DNA from: Clostridiales bacterium
Lineage (GTDB): Bacteria > Bacillota > Clostridia > Lachnospirales > WRAX01
NCBI GenBank assembly: GCA_031271375.1
Contig: JAISVU010000259.1
Coordinates: 1 to 12,118, forward strand
Length of the DNA stretch: 12,118 nt
Reading direction: 5' to 3'
Position numbers and translations under genes: made by a program
In this document: piece by piece, positions 1-5,936 of the stretch
Numbering within the stretch: the stretch's first letter is position 1
Layout of the letters: the number at the start of each line of letters is the position of its first letter
The notes under the pieces: model-generated
What the model saw: the letters and a program-made list of their open reading frames with translations, nothing else
Databases searched by the model: none
What the model was told of the DNA's origin: nothing

Positions 1-507
1 CGCAACGGCCTCAACATCGACGACGCCGGCGTTGGGGTTCGTTACCGGCTCGATGAAAATGAGCTTAGTCTTGCCTTTTACGGCGCGGTCAAAGTCGGCG
101 GGGTCGTCCGCGTTTACGAAGGTCGTCTCAATGCCGTAGTCCTTAAACGTATTGGCGAAGAGGTTGTATGTGCCGCCGTAGATGGCCTTCGCGCAGATGA
201 TATGATCGCCAGCTTTTGCCAGATTAAAGACCGTTATCAGCGCGGCGCCCTGGCCCGAGGCGGTCGCCAGCGCCCCGGTGCCGCCTTCCAGCGCCGCTAT
301 GCGCGCCTCGAACACGGCGTTTGTCGGGTTCATAATCCGCGTGTAGATGTTCCCTTCCCGCTCCAGGTTAAAGAGGGACGCCGCGTAGTCGCAGCTCTCG
401 AACACATAACCCGACGTTTGGTAAATCGGGACGCTTACCGCGCCTGTAACAGGGTCGGCCGCTTGCCCGGCGTGTATTTGCATGGTTTCGAATTTGTAGT
501 TTTCCAT
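1..507 (-). CDS. O-acetylhomoserine sulfhydrylase-type PLP enzyme (5' part)
   Basis: This is the N-terminal 169 residues of a Cys/Met-metabolism PLP-dependent enzyme; the gene runs off the left edge of the window. The start MENYKFETMQIHAG, the YTRIMNPT motif (residues 55-62, the Y-x-R-x-x-NPT signature that contacts PLP phosphate), ALATASGQGA (80-89), the IYGGTYNLF segment (109-117) and FIEPVTNPN (151-159) match O-acetylhomoserine aminocarboxypropyltransferases, which make homocysteine from O-acetylhomoserine and sulfide in the cytoplasm. Cystathionine gamma-synthase or methionine gamma-lyase are close relatives and cannot be fully excluded, because the PLP lysine and substrate-specific C-terminal half lie outside. 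The ATG at 505-507 is preceded by a GGGAGGT ribosome binding site and a good promoter on the same strand. No S-box-like leader is visible in the short 5' region. Confidence 0.9.
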   Translation of the reverse strand, partial: MENYKFETMQIHAGQAADPVTGAVSVPIYQTSGYVFESCDYAASLFNLEREGNIYTRIMNPTNAVFEARIAALEGGTGALATASGQGAALITVFNLAKAGDHIICAKAIYGGTYNLFANTFKDYGIETTFVNADDPADFDRAVKGKTKLIFIEPVTNPNAGVVDVEAVA

Positions 508-543
508 AAGTACCTCCCGGGGGTGGAATCGTTATTAAACGAC

Positions 544-572
544 ATTATACATCATCCGGTTGCCAGGCGCAA
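544..572 (-). promoter_or_regulatory. SigA-type promoter of the sulfhydrylase gene
   Basis: On the minus strand, TTGCGC (567-572) and a perfect TATAAT (544-549) are separated by 17 bases. The predicted start point lies near 537, giving a leader of about 30 bases to the ATG at 507, which is too short for a known SAM riboswitch. Confidence 0.75.
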
Positions 573-592
573 GCTGTGCTTTTTAATTATGA

Positions 593-630
593 AGAGCGCG
601 GTATAGGAACTGCACACATCGCGGCGCTCT
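593..630. repeat. inverted repeat between divergent genes
   Basis: AGAGCGC (593-599) and GCGCTCT (624-630) are perfect 7-base inverted arms with a 24-base loop. Neither strand has a T-run after it, so it is not a normal intrinsic terminator. It sits between the divergent sulfhydrylase and glycosyltransferase genes and could be an operator or chance. Confidence 0.3.
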
Positions 631-637
631 AAATAGT

Positions 638-670
638 ATGGAATAACGTCTTTTAGAAGGGGTATTCCAT
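638..670 (+). promoter_or_regulatory. hairpin enclosing the glycosyltransferase RBS
   Basis: ATGGAATA (638-645) is a perfect inverted repeat of TATTCCAT (663-670). In RNA the 8-base stem would hold the first two bases of the start codon and put the AGAAGGGG ribosome binding site in the 17-base loop. Mostly A-U pairs make it weak; a role in limiting translation is inference only. Confidence 0.3.
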
Positions 671-1742
671 GACCACGATAAGCCTGTGCATGATCGTCAA
701 GAACGAAGAGGATGTCTTGAAACGCTGCCTGGACAGCGTGAAGGAAGCGGCGGACGAAATTATCATCGTTGACACCGGCTCAACGGACGCCACAAAGGAG
801 ATTGCGAGGGAATACACGGACAAGGTGTACGATTTCACCTGGATTAACGACTTCTCCGCCGCCCGCAACTACGCCTTTTCAAAGGCGGAGATGGATTATC
901 AAATGTGGCTGGACGCGGACGACGTGCTGCCCGAACGGTCCTTGAGGGAAATTATCGCGCTGAAGGAGACCTTGAATCCGGCGGTGGATATCGTTGCGAT
1001 GAAGTATGTCACCCACGCCGACGCCCAGGGGAACCCGATCCATGTGTCTACAAGGGAACGCCTGATCAAGCGGGCCAACAACAGCCAATGGATGGACCCC
1101 GTCCACGAGTGCATTCCCCTCATCGGAAACGTCCTCTATACCGAAATAGAAATACACCATAAAAAGATGAAGGCCCCGGATAACCCCAACAGAAACATGG
1201 ACATCTACGCCGCTCGCGAGGCGGCGGGGCAGGAATTCTCCCCGAGGCAGATGTATTATTACGCAAGGGAGCTCAAGGACCACGGGCAATGGGCTAAAGC
1301 CACCCAATACTTCGAGATGTTCCTTGACACGGGGAACGGCTGGTTCGAGGACAACATAGCCACATGCCACGCCCTGTCCATATGCTACAATCAGCTGGGG
1401 GAGACCGAAAAAGCCCTGCCAATCCTGATAAAGAGCTTTAATTACGATGCCCCTAGAGCCGAGATCTGCTCCGAAATCGGTTACTTTTACAAGCATAAAC
1501 GCGCGTTCAAGACCGCCCTAAAGTGGTTCCGCTTCGCCGCAAGCATGGATAAGCCGGACACCGCGGGATTTATCCTCTGGGATTATTACGGTTATATCCC
1601 CAACATCGAGGCCTGCGTATGCGCCTGCGAGCTGGGAGACTTCGCCGCGGCCCACGCCTACAACGAAAAAGCTGCCGAATACAAGCCCGATTCCGGCGCT
1701 GTGGCGCATAACAGAGTGTATCTTAGGGATGTGATGAAGTGA
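669..1742 (+). CDS. Family 2 glycosyltransferase with TPR-like repeats
   Basis: The 357-residue protein starts with a GT-A fold of glycosyltransferase family 2: SLCMIVKNEE (5-14), a nucleotide-binding IIIVDTGSTD (31-40), and LDADD (81-85), the DxD-type metal and nucleotide-sugar site. After about residue 190 the sequence becomes helical repeats resembling TPRs (roughly 193-225, 233-260, 265-295 and 315-342). This architecture is known in SunS-type and related enzymes that glycosylate peptides or proteins, and in many uncharacterised Firmicutes proteins; the acceptor is not predictable. No signal peptide or membrane segment is seen, so it is likely cytoplasmic. The ATG at 669 has AGAAGGGG (655-662) upstream. 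It stands alone: the left neighbour is divergent and a separate promoter follows it at 1790. Confidence 0.9.
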   Translation: MTTISLCMIVKNEEDVLKRCLDSVKEAADEIIIVDTGSTDATKEIAREYTDKVYDFTWINDFSAARNYAFSKAEMDYQMWLDADDVLPERSLREIIALKETLNPAVDIVAMKYVTHADAQGNPIHVSTRERLIKRANNSQWMDPVHECIPLIGNVLYTEIEIHHKKMKAPDNPNRNMDIYAAREAAGQEFSPRQMYYYARELKDHGQWAKATQYFEMFLDTGNGWFEDNIATCHALSICYNQLGETEKALPILIKSFNYDAPRAEICSEIGYFYKHKRAFKTALKWFRFAASMDKPDTAGFILWDYYGYIPNIEACVCACELGDFAAAHAYNEKAAEYKPDSGAVAHNRVYLRDVMK

Positions 1743-1789
1743 GAAACAAGACCACTAGATCATTATGAATACAAATTTTTATTTGCCCC

Positions 1790-1818
1790 TTGACAAAATT
1801 CCGCAGCGGATTTATAAT
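1790..1818 (+). promoter_or_regulatory. consensus SigA promoter of rplM-rpsI
   Basis: TTGACA (1790-1795), a 17-base spacer and TATAAT (1813-1818) match the vegetative consensus exactly, as expected for a highly expressed ribosomal protein operon. The start point should be near 1825, leaving a leader of about 90 bases before rplM. Confidence 0.9.
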
Positions 1819-1824
1819 ACATTT

Positions 1825-1901
1825 GCTATGCAAACGATGTTTCGTGCCGTACCACTAGCCCCGGACGGCTCAGGCCCGTTAAATTAGCAGGATGAATATT
1901 T
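1825..1901 (+). promoter_or_regulatory. possible L13 leader
   Basis: The transcribed leader of rplM holds a small stem, ACGG with CCGT around a CTCAGGC loop (about 1864-1883), and an outer CTA/TAG pairing. An autoregulatory L13 leader is known ahead of rplM-rpsI in many Firmicutes, so the position fits. The match to that family was not verified, and only the position and this small stem support it. Confidence 0.3.
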
Positions 1902-1915
1902 GGAGGAAGCTGTTG

Positions 1916-2365
1916 ATGAGAACCACATATATCCTGAAAGCCGCGGAAATTAAACGCAAATGGTGGGTGGTTGACGCGGAGGGCCTTACGCTGGGCCGGC
2001 TTGCGTCGGAAGTGGCGAGTGTCCTGCGGGGCAAGCATAAACCGACATACACGCCCTATATGGATAACGGCGATTACGTTATTGTCATTAACGCTGAAAA
2101 GATACATGTGACCGGCAAGAAGATGGATCAGAAAATCTACCGCCGCCACACCGGTTACTTTGGCGGTCTTAAAGAGACCCCAATGAAGGTGATGTTACAG
2201 AAAAAGCCGGCCGATGTCCTGAGGATCGCGATAAAAGGGATGCTGCCTAAGAATAATCTGGGGCGGCACATGGGCAAGAAGCTCAAGGTTTACGCAGGGC
2301 CCGAACACAAACACGAAGCCCAGAAGCCCGAGCCGCTTTTAATCAAATCAGAGTCTGTTAAATAA
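1916..2365 (+). CDS. rplM: 50S ribosomal protein L13
   Basis: This is a complete 149-residue L13 of usual length. Family segments are clear: KRKWWVVDAEGLTLGRLAS (residues 13-31), RGKHKPTYTPYMDNGDYVIVINA, KIYRRHTGYFGGLK, KGMLPKNNLGRHMGKKLKVYAGPEHKHEAQKPE near the end. L13 binds 23S rRNA early in large-subunit assembly. An in-frame upstream ATG exists at 1892, but the ATG at 1916 gives the normal MRTTYI N-terminus and has GGAGG (1902-1906) nine bases before it, so the shorter start is chosen. It is the first gene of the conserved rplM-rpsI operon. Confidence 0.98.
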   Translation: MRTTYILKAAEIKRKWWVVDAEGLTLGRLASEVASVLRGKHKPTYTPYMDNGDYVIVINAEKIHVTGKKMDQKIYRRHTGYFGGLKETPMKVMLQKKPADVLRIAIKGMLPKNNLGRHMGKKLKVYAGPEHKHEAQKPEPLLIKSESVK

Positions 2366-2380
2366 TAGCGAGGTGTGAAT

Positions 2381-2773
2381 ATGGCTTTAGCAAGGTATTA
2401 CGGCACGGGCAGAAGGAAATCCTCTGTAGCTAGGGTTTTTATCCTGCCTGGCACGGGAAAGATAACCGTCAACAAACGCGATATAAATGATTATTTCGGC
2501 CTTGAGACGCTCAAGCTGATAATCCGCCAGCCGCTTGAGCTTACCAGCATGACCGGCCGTTATGATGTCCGCGCCAACGTGAAGGGCGGCGGTTTCACAG
2601 GCCAGGCAGGGGCAATCCGCCACGGCATTGCCCGCGCCCTCGTTGAGGCCGACGGCGAGTTCCGCCAGGCTTTAAAGAAAGCCGGGTTCCTCACCCGCGA
2701 CCCCCGCATGAAAGAGCGGAAGAAGTACGGACTCAAGGGAGCCCGCAGAGCCCCCCAGTTCTCGAAGAGATAA
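2381..2773 (+). CDS. rpsI: 30S ribosomal protein S9
   Basis: This is a complete 130-residue S9. YYGTGRRKSSVARVFILPG near the N-terminus, the RYDVRANVKGGGFTGQAGAIRHGIARAL core, and the basic tail GLKGARRAPQFSKR ending in the universal Arg (the tail that reaches the ribosomal P site) are all present. The ATG at 2381 is chosen over an in-frame GTG at 2375 because GAGGTG (2370-2375) is its ribosome binding site at five bases. It lies 15 bases after rplM and is followed by a strong terminator, so the operon ends here. Confidence 0.98.
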   Translation: MALARYYGTGRRKSSVARVFILPGTGKITVNKRDINDYFGLETLKLIIRQPLELTSMTGRYDVRANVKGGGFTGQAGAIRHGIARALVEADGEFRQALKKAGFLTRDPRMKERKKYGLKGARRAPQFSKR

Positions 2774-2793
2774 TTACCTCAAGATCCCTCCCG

Positions 2794-2827
2794 CCCCGGA
2801 AACCTTTTGTTTCCGGGGTCTTTTATT
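2794..2827 (+). terminator. intrinsic terminator of rplM-rpsI
   Basis: CCCCGGAAAC (2794-2803) pairs perfectly with GTTTCCGGGG (2809-2818) across a CTTTT loop, followed by TCTTTTATT. The stem is ten base pairs and GC-rich at its base, a textbook Rho-independent terminator 20 bases after rpsI. Confidence 0.95.
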
Positions 2828-2830
2828 ATG

Positions 2831-2859
2831 TTGAAATAAAACTGTTTGCATAGTATAAT
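2831..2859 (+). promoter_or_regulatory. SigA-type promoter ahead of the TM2 gene
   Basis: TTGAAA (2831-2836) and TATAAT (2854-2859) are 17 bases apart, just after the rpsI terminator. A second TATAAT at 2869-2874 has no evident -35. The promoter looks intact although the gene downstream is broken. Confidence 0.75.
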
Positions 2860-2967
2860 ATTAGGTGTTATAATTAAGTCAGAGGGTAAAAGTGTTATTA
2901 TTGAGGTTGAAAAGCCGTTCAGTGTTGCTGTATAAACGAAATAGCAATTAGCGACAGGAGGGTCATT

Positions 2968-3428
2968 ATGCAGTGTGCAAATCATCTGCAAGCTGAAGCC
3001 GCCGGTATGTGCATGTAGTGCGGCAAACCGTTTTGTACCGAATGCCTTGTGGAAATCAAGGGAAAGATATATTGCAAGGGAGATGTGGACAAGGTCTTTG
3101 AAGAAGCGGCGCAAGCCCCCGCAATCTCCGTGGCGCGGCCTCCAAGCGCGGCGTCGGTAATAAACATACATAACGCAAACTCTGGCGCGGTTACGGTACG
3201 CCCGGTTTAGCCTATCCGCCGGGTTACTACCCCAGATGCAAGATCATAGCCTTAATACTGTGCATTTTTCTCGGCGCGTTTGGGGTTCACAGGTTTTACG
3301 CGGGCAAGGTAGGCACAGGCCTGCTCTGGCTTTTTACCGGATCCCTTCTGGGCATTGGCTGGCTTGTAGACGTTATACTTTTAGCTACAGGCAGTTTTAG
3401 AGACAACCACGGGTATCCGTTAAATTAA
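2968..3428 (+). pseudogene. zinc-finger/TM2-domain protein, broken by a stop and a frameshift
   Basis: Reading from the ATG at 2968 (GGAGGG just upstream) gives MQCANH-LQAEAAGMCM, a TAG at codon 17 (3016-3018), then CGKPFCTECLVEIKGKIYC: a B-box-like Cys/His zinc finger in which the TAG takes the place of an ordinary residue between two cysteines. The frame continues to about 3200 through a low-complexity linker, then is lost; the next frame, from CCC at 3201, reads PGLAYPPGYYPRCKIIALILCIFLGAFGVHRFYAGK and on to 3428. That is a TM2 domain: two hydrophobic segments, the GAFGVHRFYAGK motif, and a GIGWLVDVILLATG second helix. One missing C in the run at 3201-3203 would restore the frame. Such proteins are membrane proteins of unknown function. 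Both lesions together favour a pseudogene; sequencing error is possible for the C-run. The end overlaps the convergent gene by nine bases. Confidence 0.8.
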
Positions 3429-3821
3429 CTGGTTCTCATTTTCGTTATTTAACCCCAGGAAAACGTCGGCTTCGTCCTGTTCAAGGGCTTTATGCTCATA
3501 TTTCGCTGCCACCGGGGACATGCCGCGTTCGTAAAGGTATTGCCCAATATTAGTGTGGAGCCTGCGGATTTCGCCGTCGGTTACCTTGAACGCCGTACTA
3601 TTTATGTAAACGCCTGGAACCAATGAAATGCTGTTTTTATGCGGATTTAAGCCATAATCGGCTGTTACGGTATATGGCTTAACCATCTCGTATTCAAGCG
3701 GTGTGAGCTGGCTCCATATGCTGTCTTTCGCGCCTCCCGCGCCGGAAATTGAATGCTTTTTCGCGTTCCTCTCCGCCGTCAAATAACCGATTCCCGCTTT
3801 CGTGACGTCGACGTTCATCAT
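3420..3821 (-). CDS. hypothetical protein, 133 residues
   Basis: I do not recognise this protein. It is soluble-looking, has no cysteine, no signal peptide and no membrane segment. The central part SIWSQLTPLEYEMVKPYTVTADYGLNPHKN (about residues 34-63) reads like a folded domain, and the C-terminus is rich in Glu, Asn and Asp. Two ATG codons stand in tandem (3819-3821 and 3816-3818); GGAAGGGG lies six bases before the first. The start overlaps the stop of the YoeB remnant, so that remnant may act only as its leader. A promoter on the same strand at 3926-3954 would serve it. The coding status rests on the good ribosome binding site, the promoter and the protein-like composition. Confidence 0.6.
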   Translation of the reverse strand: MMNVDVTKAGIGYLTAERNAKKHSISGAGGAKDSIWSQLTPLEYEMVKPYTVTADYGLNPHKNSISLVPGVYINSTAFKVTDGEIRRLHTNIGQYLYERGMSPVAAKYEHKALEQDEADVFLGLNNENENQLI

Positions 3822-3910
3822 TTCGATCCCCTTCCGGTTTTACATATGATGAGCTTGTTTATTCTCTTGAGCGTCTTTTTATCCTGGGTCTGCCAAAAAA
3901 GGTAATCGTC
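3818..3910 (-). pseudogene. YoeB-family toxin remnant
   Basis: A short reading frame that starts without a start codon gives DDYLFWQTQDKKTLKRINKLI followed by ICKTGRGSK and a stop. The first 21 residues match the YoeB mRNA-interferase toxin segment around residues 11-31 of the E. coli protein (DDYLYWQETDKRIVKKINELI). The N-terminal residues and all of the catalytic C-terminal part (Glu, Arg, His, Tyr) are missing, so it cannot be an active toxin. The frame stays open upstream to about 3964, but that part has no YoeB likeness. No YefM antitoxin was found next to it. It appears to be debris of a toxin-antitoxin locus, now inside the 5' leader of the hypothetical gene. Confidence 0.6.
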
Positions 3911-3925
3911 CCCTTTTATATTTCT

Positions 3926-3954
3926 ATTGTAATCGCATACGCTTACATTGTAAA
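3926..3954 (-). promoter_or_regulatory. SigA-type promoter with a palindrome over the -35
   Basis: On the minus strand TTTACA (3949-3954) and TACAAT (3926-3931) are 17 bases apart, with a predicted start near 3919, ahead of the YoeB remnant and the hypothetical gene. The 11-base palindrome TTACATTGTAA (3943-3953) covers most of the -35 hexamer and could be an operator. Confidence 0.6.
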
Positions 3955-4012
3955 TATATAAAAACCGCACATGATAAACCGCAGGACATAAAATAGAAAT
4001 ACTAACATTCCG

Positions 4013-4041
4013 TTGAAAGCACCCGATATATCTGATAAAAT
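4013..4041 (+). promoter_or_regulatory. SigA-type promoter of the DUF2461 gene
   Basis: TTGAAA (4013-4018), a 17-base spacer and TAAAAT (4036-4041). The start point would be near 4048, which excludes the upstream in-frame GTG at 4042 as the start codon and supports the ATG at 4066. Confidence 0.7.
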
Positions 4042-4065
4042 GTGAAAAAACTAAAGGAGATACGT

Positions 4066-4719
4066 ATGTTCAAAGGATTTTCACAAGCTACGGTGGATTT
4101 TATGTGGGGTATTCGCCTCAACAACGATAAAGCCTGGTTTGAAGCGCATAAAGAAGATTATAAAGAACATTTTCAAAACCCGATGAAGGAGCTGGCCCGC
4201 GAGGCATATGAACTGTTAAGCGCAGAGAGCAAGGAACGCAGTTTCGTCCATAAGGTCTCGCGTATCTATAAAGACGCGCGGAGGGTGCGAGGCGGCGGGA
4301 TGTACAGGGATCATCTATGGTTTTCCATCGAGAGGCCCAGCGGGGACTGGGTATCGACGCCGGTTTTCTGGTTCGAGCTGAATCCTGATACCTGGAGCTA
4401 CGGGCTGGGGTATTACGCCGCGAAGGCCGAGACGATGACACGGTTCCGCGAGCGTATCGACGACGCTCCTGATAGGTTTGAGGATTTTATACGCCCATTG
4501 GAAGCTCAGAGCGAATTTGTTTTGGACGGCCCGGAGTATGCGCGAAAAAAGCCCGCTCCGACGCCCGCGTCGGCCCCCTGGTATAATAAAAAATCCCTGT
4601 CGCTGATTCACACGCAAAAAAGCGGCGATGAAATCTTCTCCCGCGGGCTCTTAGACCGTGTCGCCGCCGGGTTTAGGTTCTTAATGCCGTATTATGACTA
4701 CTTTACCGCGCTCGAATAA
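4066..4719 (+). CDS. DUF2461 family protein
   Basis: The 217-residue protein fits the DUF2461 (TIGR02453) family: an N-terminal F-x-G-F start, LNNDKAWFEAHKEDYKEHFQNPMKEL (18-43), then HKVSRIYKDARRVRGGGMYRDHLWF (62-86), the position where the family carries R-x-x-R-D-x-R-F-x-x-D-K-x-P-Y-K. The family has no established biochemical function. There is no signal peptide or membrane segment. The ATG at 4066 has AAGGAG (4054-4059) six bases before it; an upstream GTG at 4042 would lie inside the promoter. A separate weak promoter precedes the next gene, so this one may be transcribed alone or read through into the FIST gene. Confidence 0.85.
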   Translation: MFKGFSQATVDFMWGIRLNNDKAWFEAHKEDYKEHFQNPMKELAREAYELLSAESKERSFVHKVSRIYKDARRVRGGGMYRDHLWFSIERPSGDWVSTPVFWFELNPDTWSYGLGYYAAKAETMTRFRERIDDAPDRFEDFIRPLEAQSEFVLDGPEYARKKPAPTPASAPWYNKKSLSLIHTQKSGDEIFSRGLLDRVAAGFRFLMPYYDYFTALE

Positions 4720-4728
4720 CAAAAGGCT

Positions 4729-4756
4729 TTTAAACCTTGCGTAAATCTGTTATAAT
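4729..4756 (+). promoter_or_regulatory. possible promoter of the FIST gene
   Basis: TATAAT (4751-4756) is perfect; the best -35 is a poor TTTAAA (4729-4734) at 16 bases. With only 16 bases left to the ATG at 4773 the leader would be very short. Confidence 0.45.
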
Positions 4757-4772
4757 TTCAAAGGGGATTAGT

Positions 4773-5921
4773 ATGATAAAAACCTTGACAGCGCTCACTA
4801 GAGAGATAGACGATCCCGGCGCGGCCGCCGCAGAGATACTGGCCGCGATAGACCCGGACAATAGCCTGCTTAAAAACTCATTAGGCATTGTTTCATGCTT
4901 TTCTGATTTCGCTGAGACAGGGGCGCTCAAGGCCGTCTGCGACGCAATGCCCTTTGACATAGTAGGCGCGACGACGATTATGGGCGCCGCGAACGGCAAT
5001 GTGGATCAGATTATGCTGATAATGACGGTTATCACCAGCGACGACTGTGATTTCAAGAGCATAAGCATTCCCCTTTCGGAGAACTGCGAGGAATCCGTTA
5101 TGTCCGCTCTTACTCCCGTGCTGGCGGAACGCGCGGAGAGCCCCGCGCTTATGCTCACATTCCTCCCCTTGATGAATGCCCTGGGCGGCGACCGGATGGT
5201 GGAAGCCCTGGATAACGCCGCGGGCGGCGTACCGATGTTCGGCGCCACCGCGATAGACCACACGCTGGACTACTCGACGGCGTTCACTGTTTACAACGGC
5301 GAGCCGCTGCCGTCCTCCATCGTGCTAGCCCTTGTGTACGGCAAACCCGAGGTGGCCTATGCCGCCGCCACCCTGAGCGAAGACAAGATTATCAGCCGCA
5401 AGGCAATAATAACCGGCGCCGAAGGTAATTTATTAAAGGAGATTAACGGGAAAACCGTTTTGGAGTATATTAAAGAAATCGGCTTGACAGAGTCTGAGCT
5501 CAACGCCGGTTTAGGTATAGTTCCCCTTTTTGTGGGCCTTAACGACGGGTTTATATCCGTAGTGCGTATCATCCTTAATCTGACGCCCGAGGGATATGTT
5601 ATATGCGGCGGAGCGATGCCGCTGAACGCGTCGCTGGGGGTAGGACGGATTAACGCAGGGGATGTGCTGGGCACTACAGAGGCCGCTATGCGGCCCTTTG
5701 CAGACGGACGCGGTGTTATAATAGGCTATTCCTGCCTGGCGCGGTATTTCGCGCTGGGGTCGAACAGTAACGCCGAGGCCAATACCGTTGTTGACGTAGG
5801 CAAGGACGCGCGTTATCACTTCGCGGTAAGCGGCGGCGAGGTATGCCCAATACCCGACAGGGAAGGAAAGCTCCGCAATTTCTTCCATAACTACACCACG
5901 GTTTTCTGCCGTCTGAGCTGA
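4773..5921 (+). CDS. FIST domain sensory protein
   Basis: This 382-residue protein has the two-part FIST architecture. The N-terminal FIST domain spans about 20-210 and includes GGVPMFGATAIDH (151-163) and AFTVYNGEPLPSSIVLALVYG (170-190); the FIST_C domain spans about 220-370 and includes RGVIIGYSCLARYFALG (313-329) and the terminal SGGEVCPI...FHNYTTVFCRL. FIST proteins are thought to be small-ligand sensors coupled to signal transduction; amino acids have been proposed as ligands. No signal peptide or transmembrane segment is seen, so sensing would be cytoplasmic. The ATG at 4773 follows AAGGGG (4761-4766); the longer upstream frame would overlap the -10 hexamer. The kinase gene starts 15 bases after the stop, which is the usual genetic partner of such proteins. 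Confidence 0.9.
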   Translation: MIKTLTALTREIDDPGAAAAEILAAIDPDNSLLKNSLGIVSCFSDFAETGALKAVCDAMPFDIVGATTIMGAANGNVDQIMLIMTVITSDDCDFKSISIPLSENCEESVMSALTPVLAERAESPALMLTFLPLMNALGGDRMVEALDNAAGGVPMFGATAIDHTLDYSTAFTVYNGEPLPSSIVLALVYGKPEVAYAAATLSEDKIISRKAIITGAEGNLLKEINGKTVLEYIKEIGLTESELNAGLGIVPLFVGLNDGFISVVRIILNLTPEGYVICGGAMPLNASLGVGRINAGDVLGTTEAAMRPFADGRGVIIGYSCLARYFALGSNSNAEANTVVDVGKDARYHFAVSGGEVCPIPDREGKLRNFFHNYTTVFCRLS

Positions 5922-5936
5922 TATGGGTTGAATATA

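Noticed and set aside
202..606. Plus-strand 134-codon frame opposite the sulfhydrylase
   Set aside because: It lies antisense to a clearly recognised enzyme and has an Arg-rich, family-free composition typical of a shadow frame.
879..1496. Minus-strand 205-codon frame inside the glycosyltransferase gene
   Set aside because: It is antisense to strongly conserved GT2 motifs and has no RBS or recognised family.
2892..2951. A 19-residue GTG-started frame in the TM2 leader with a GAGGG upstream (VLLLRLKSRS...)
   Set aside because: Too short, no family, no attenuator structure after it; the RBS-like bases can be chance.
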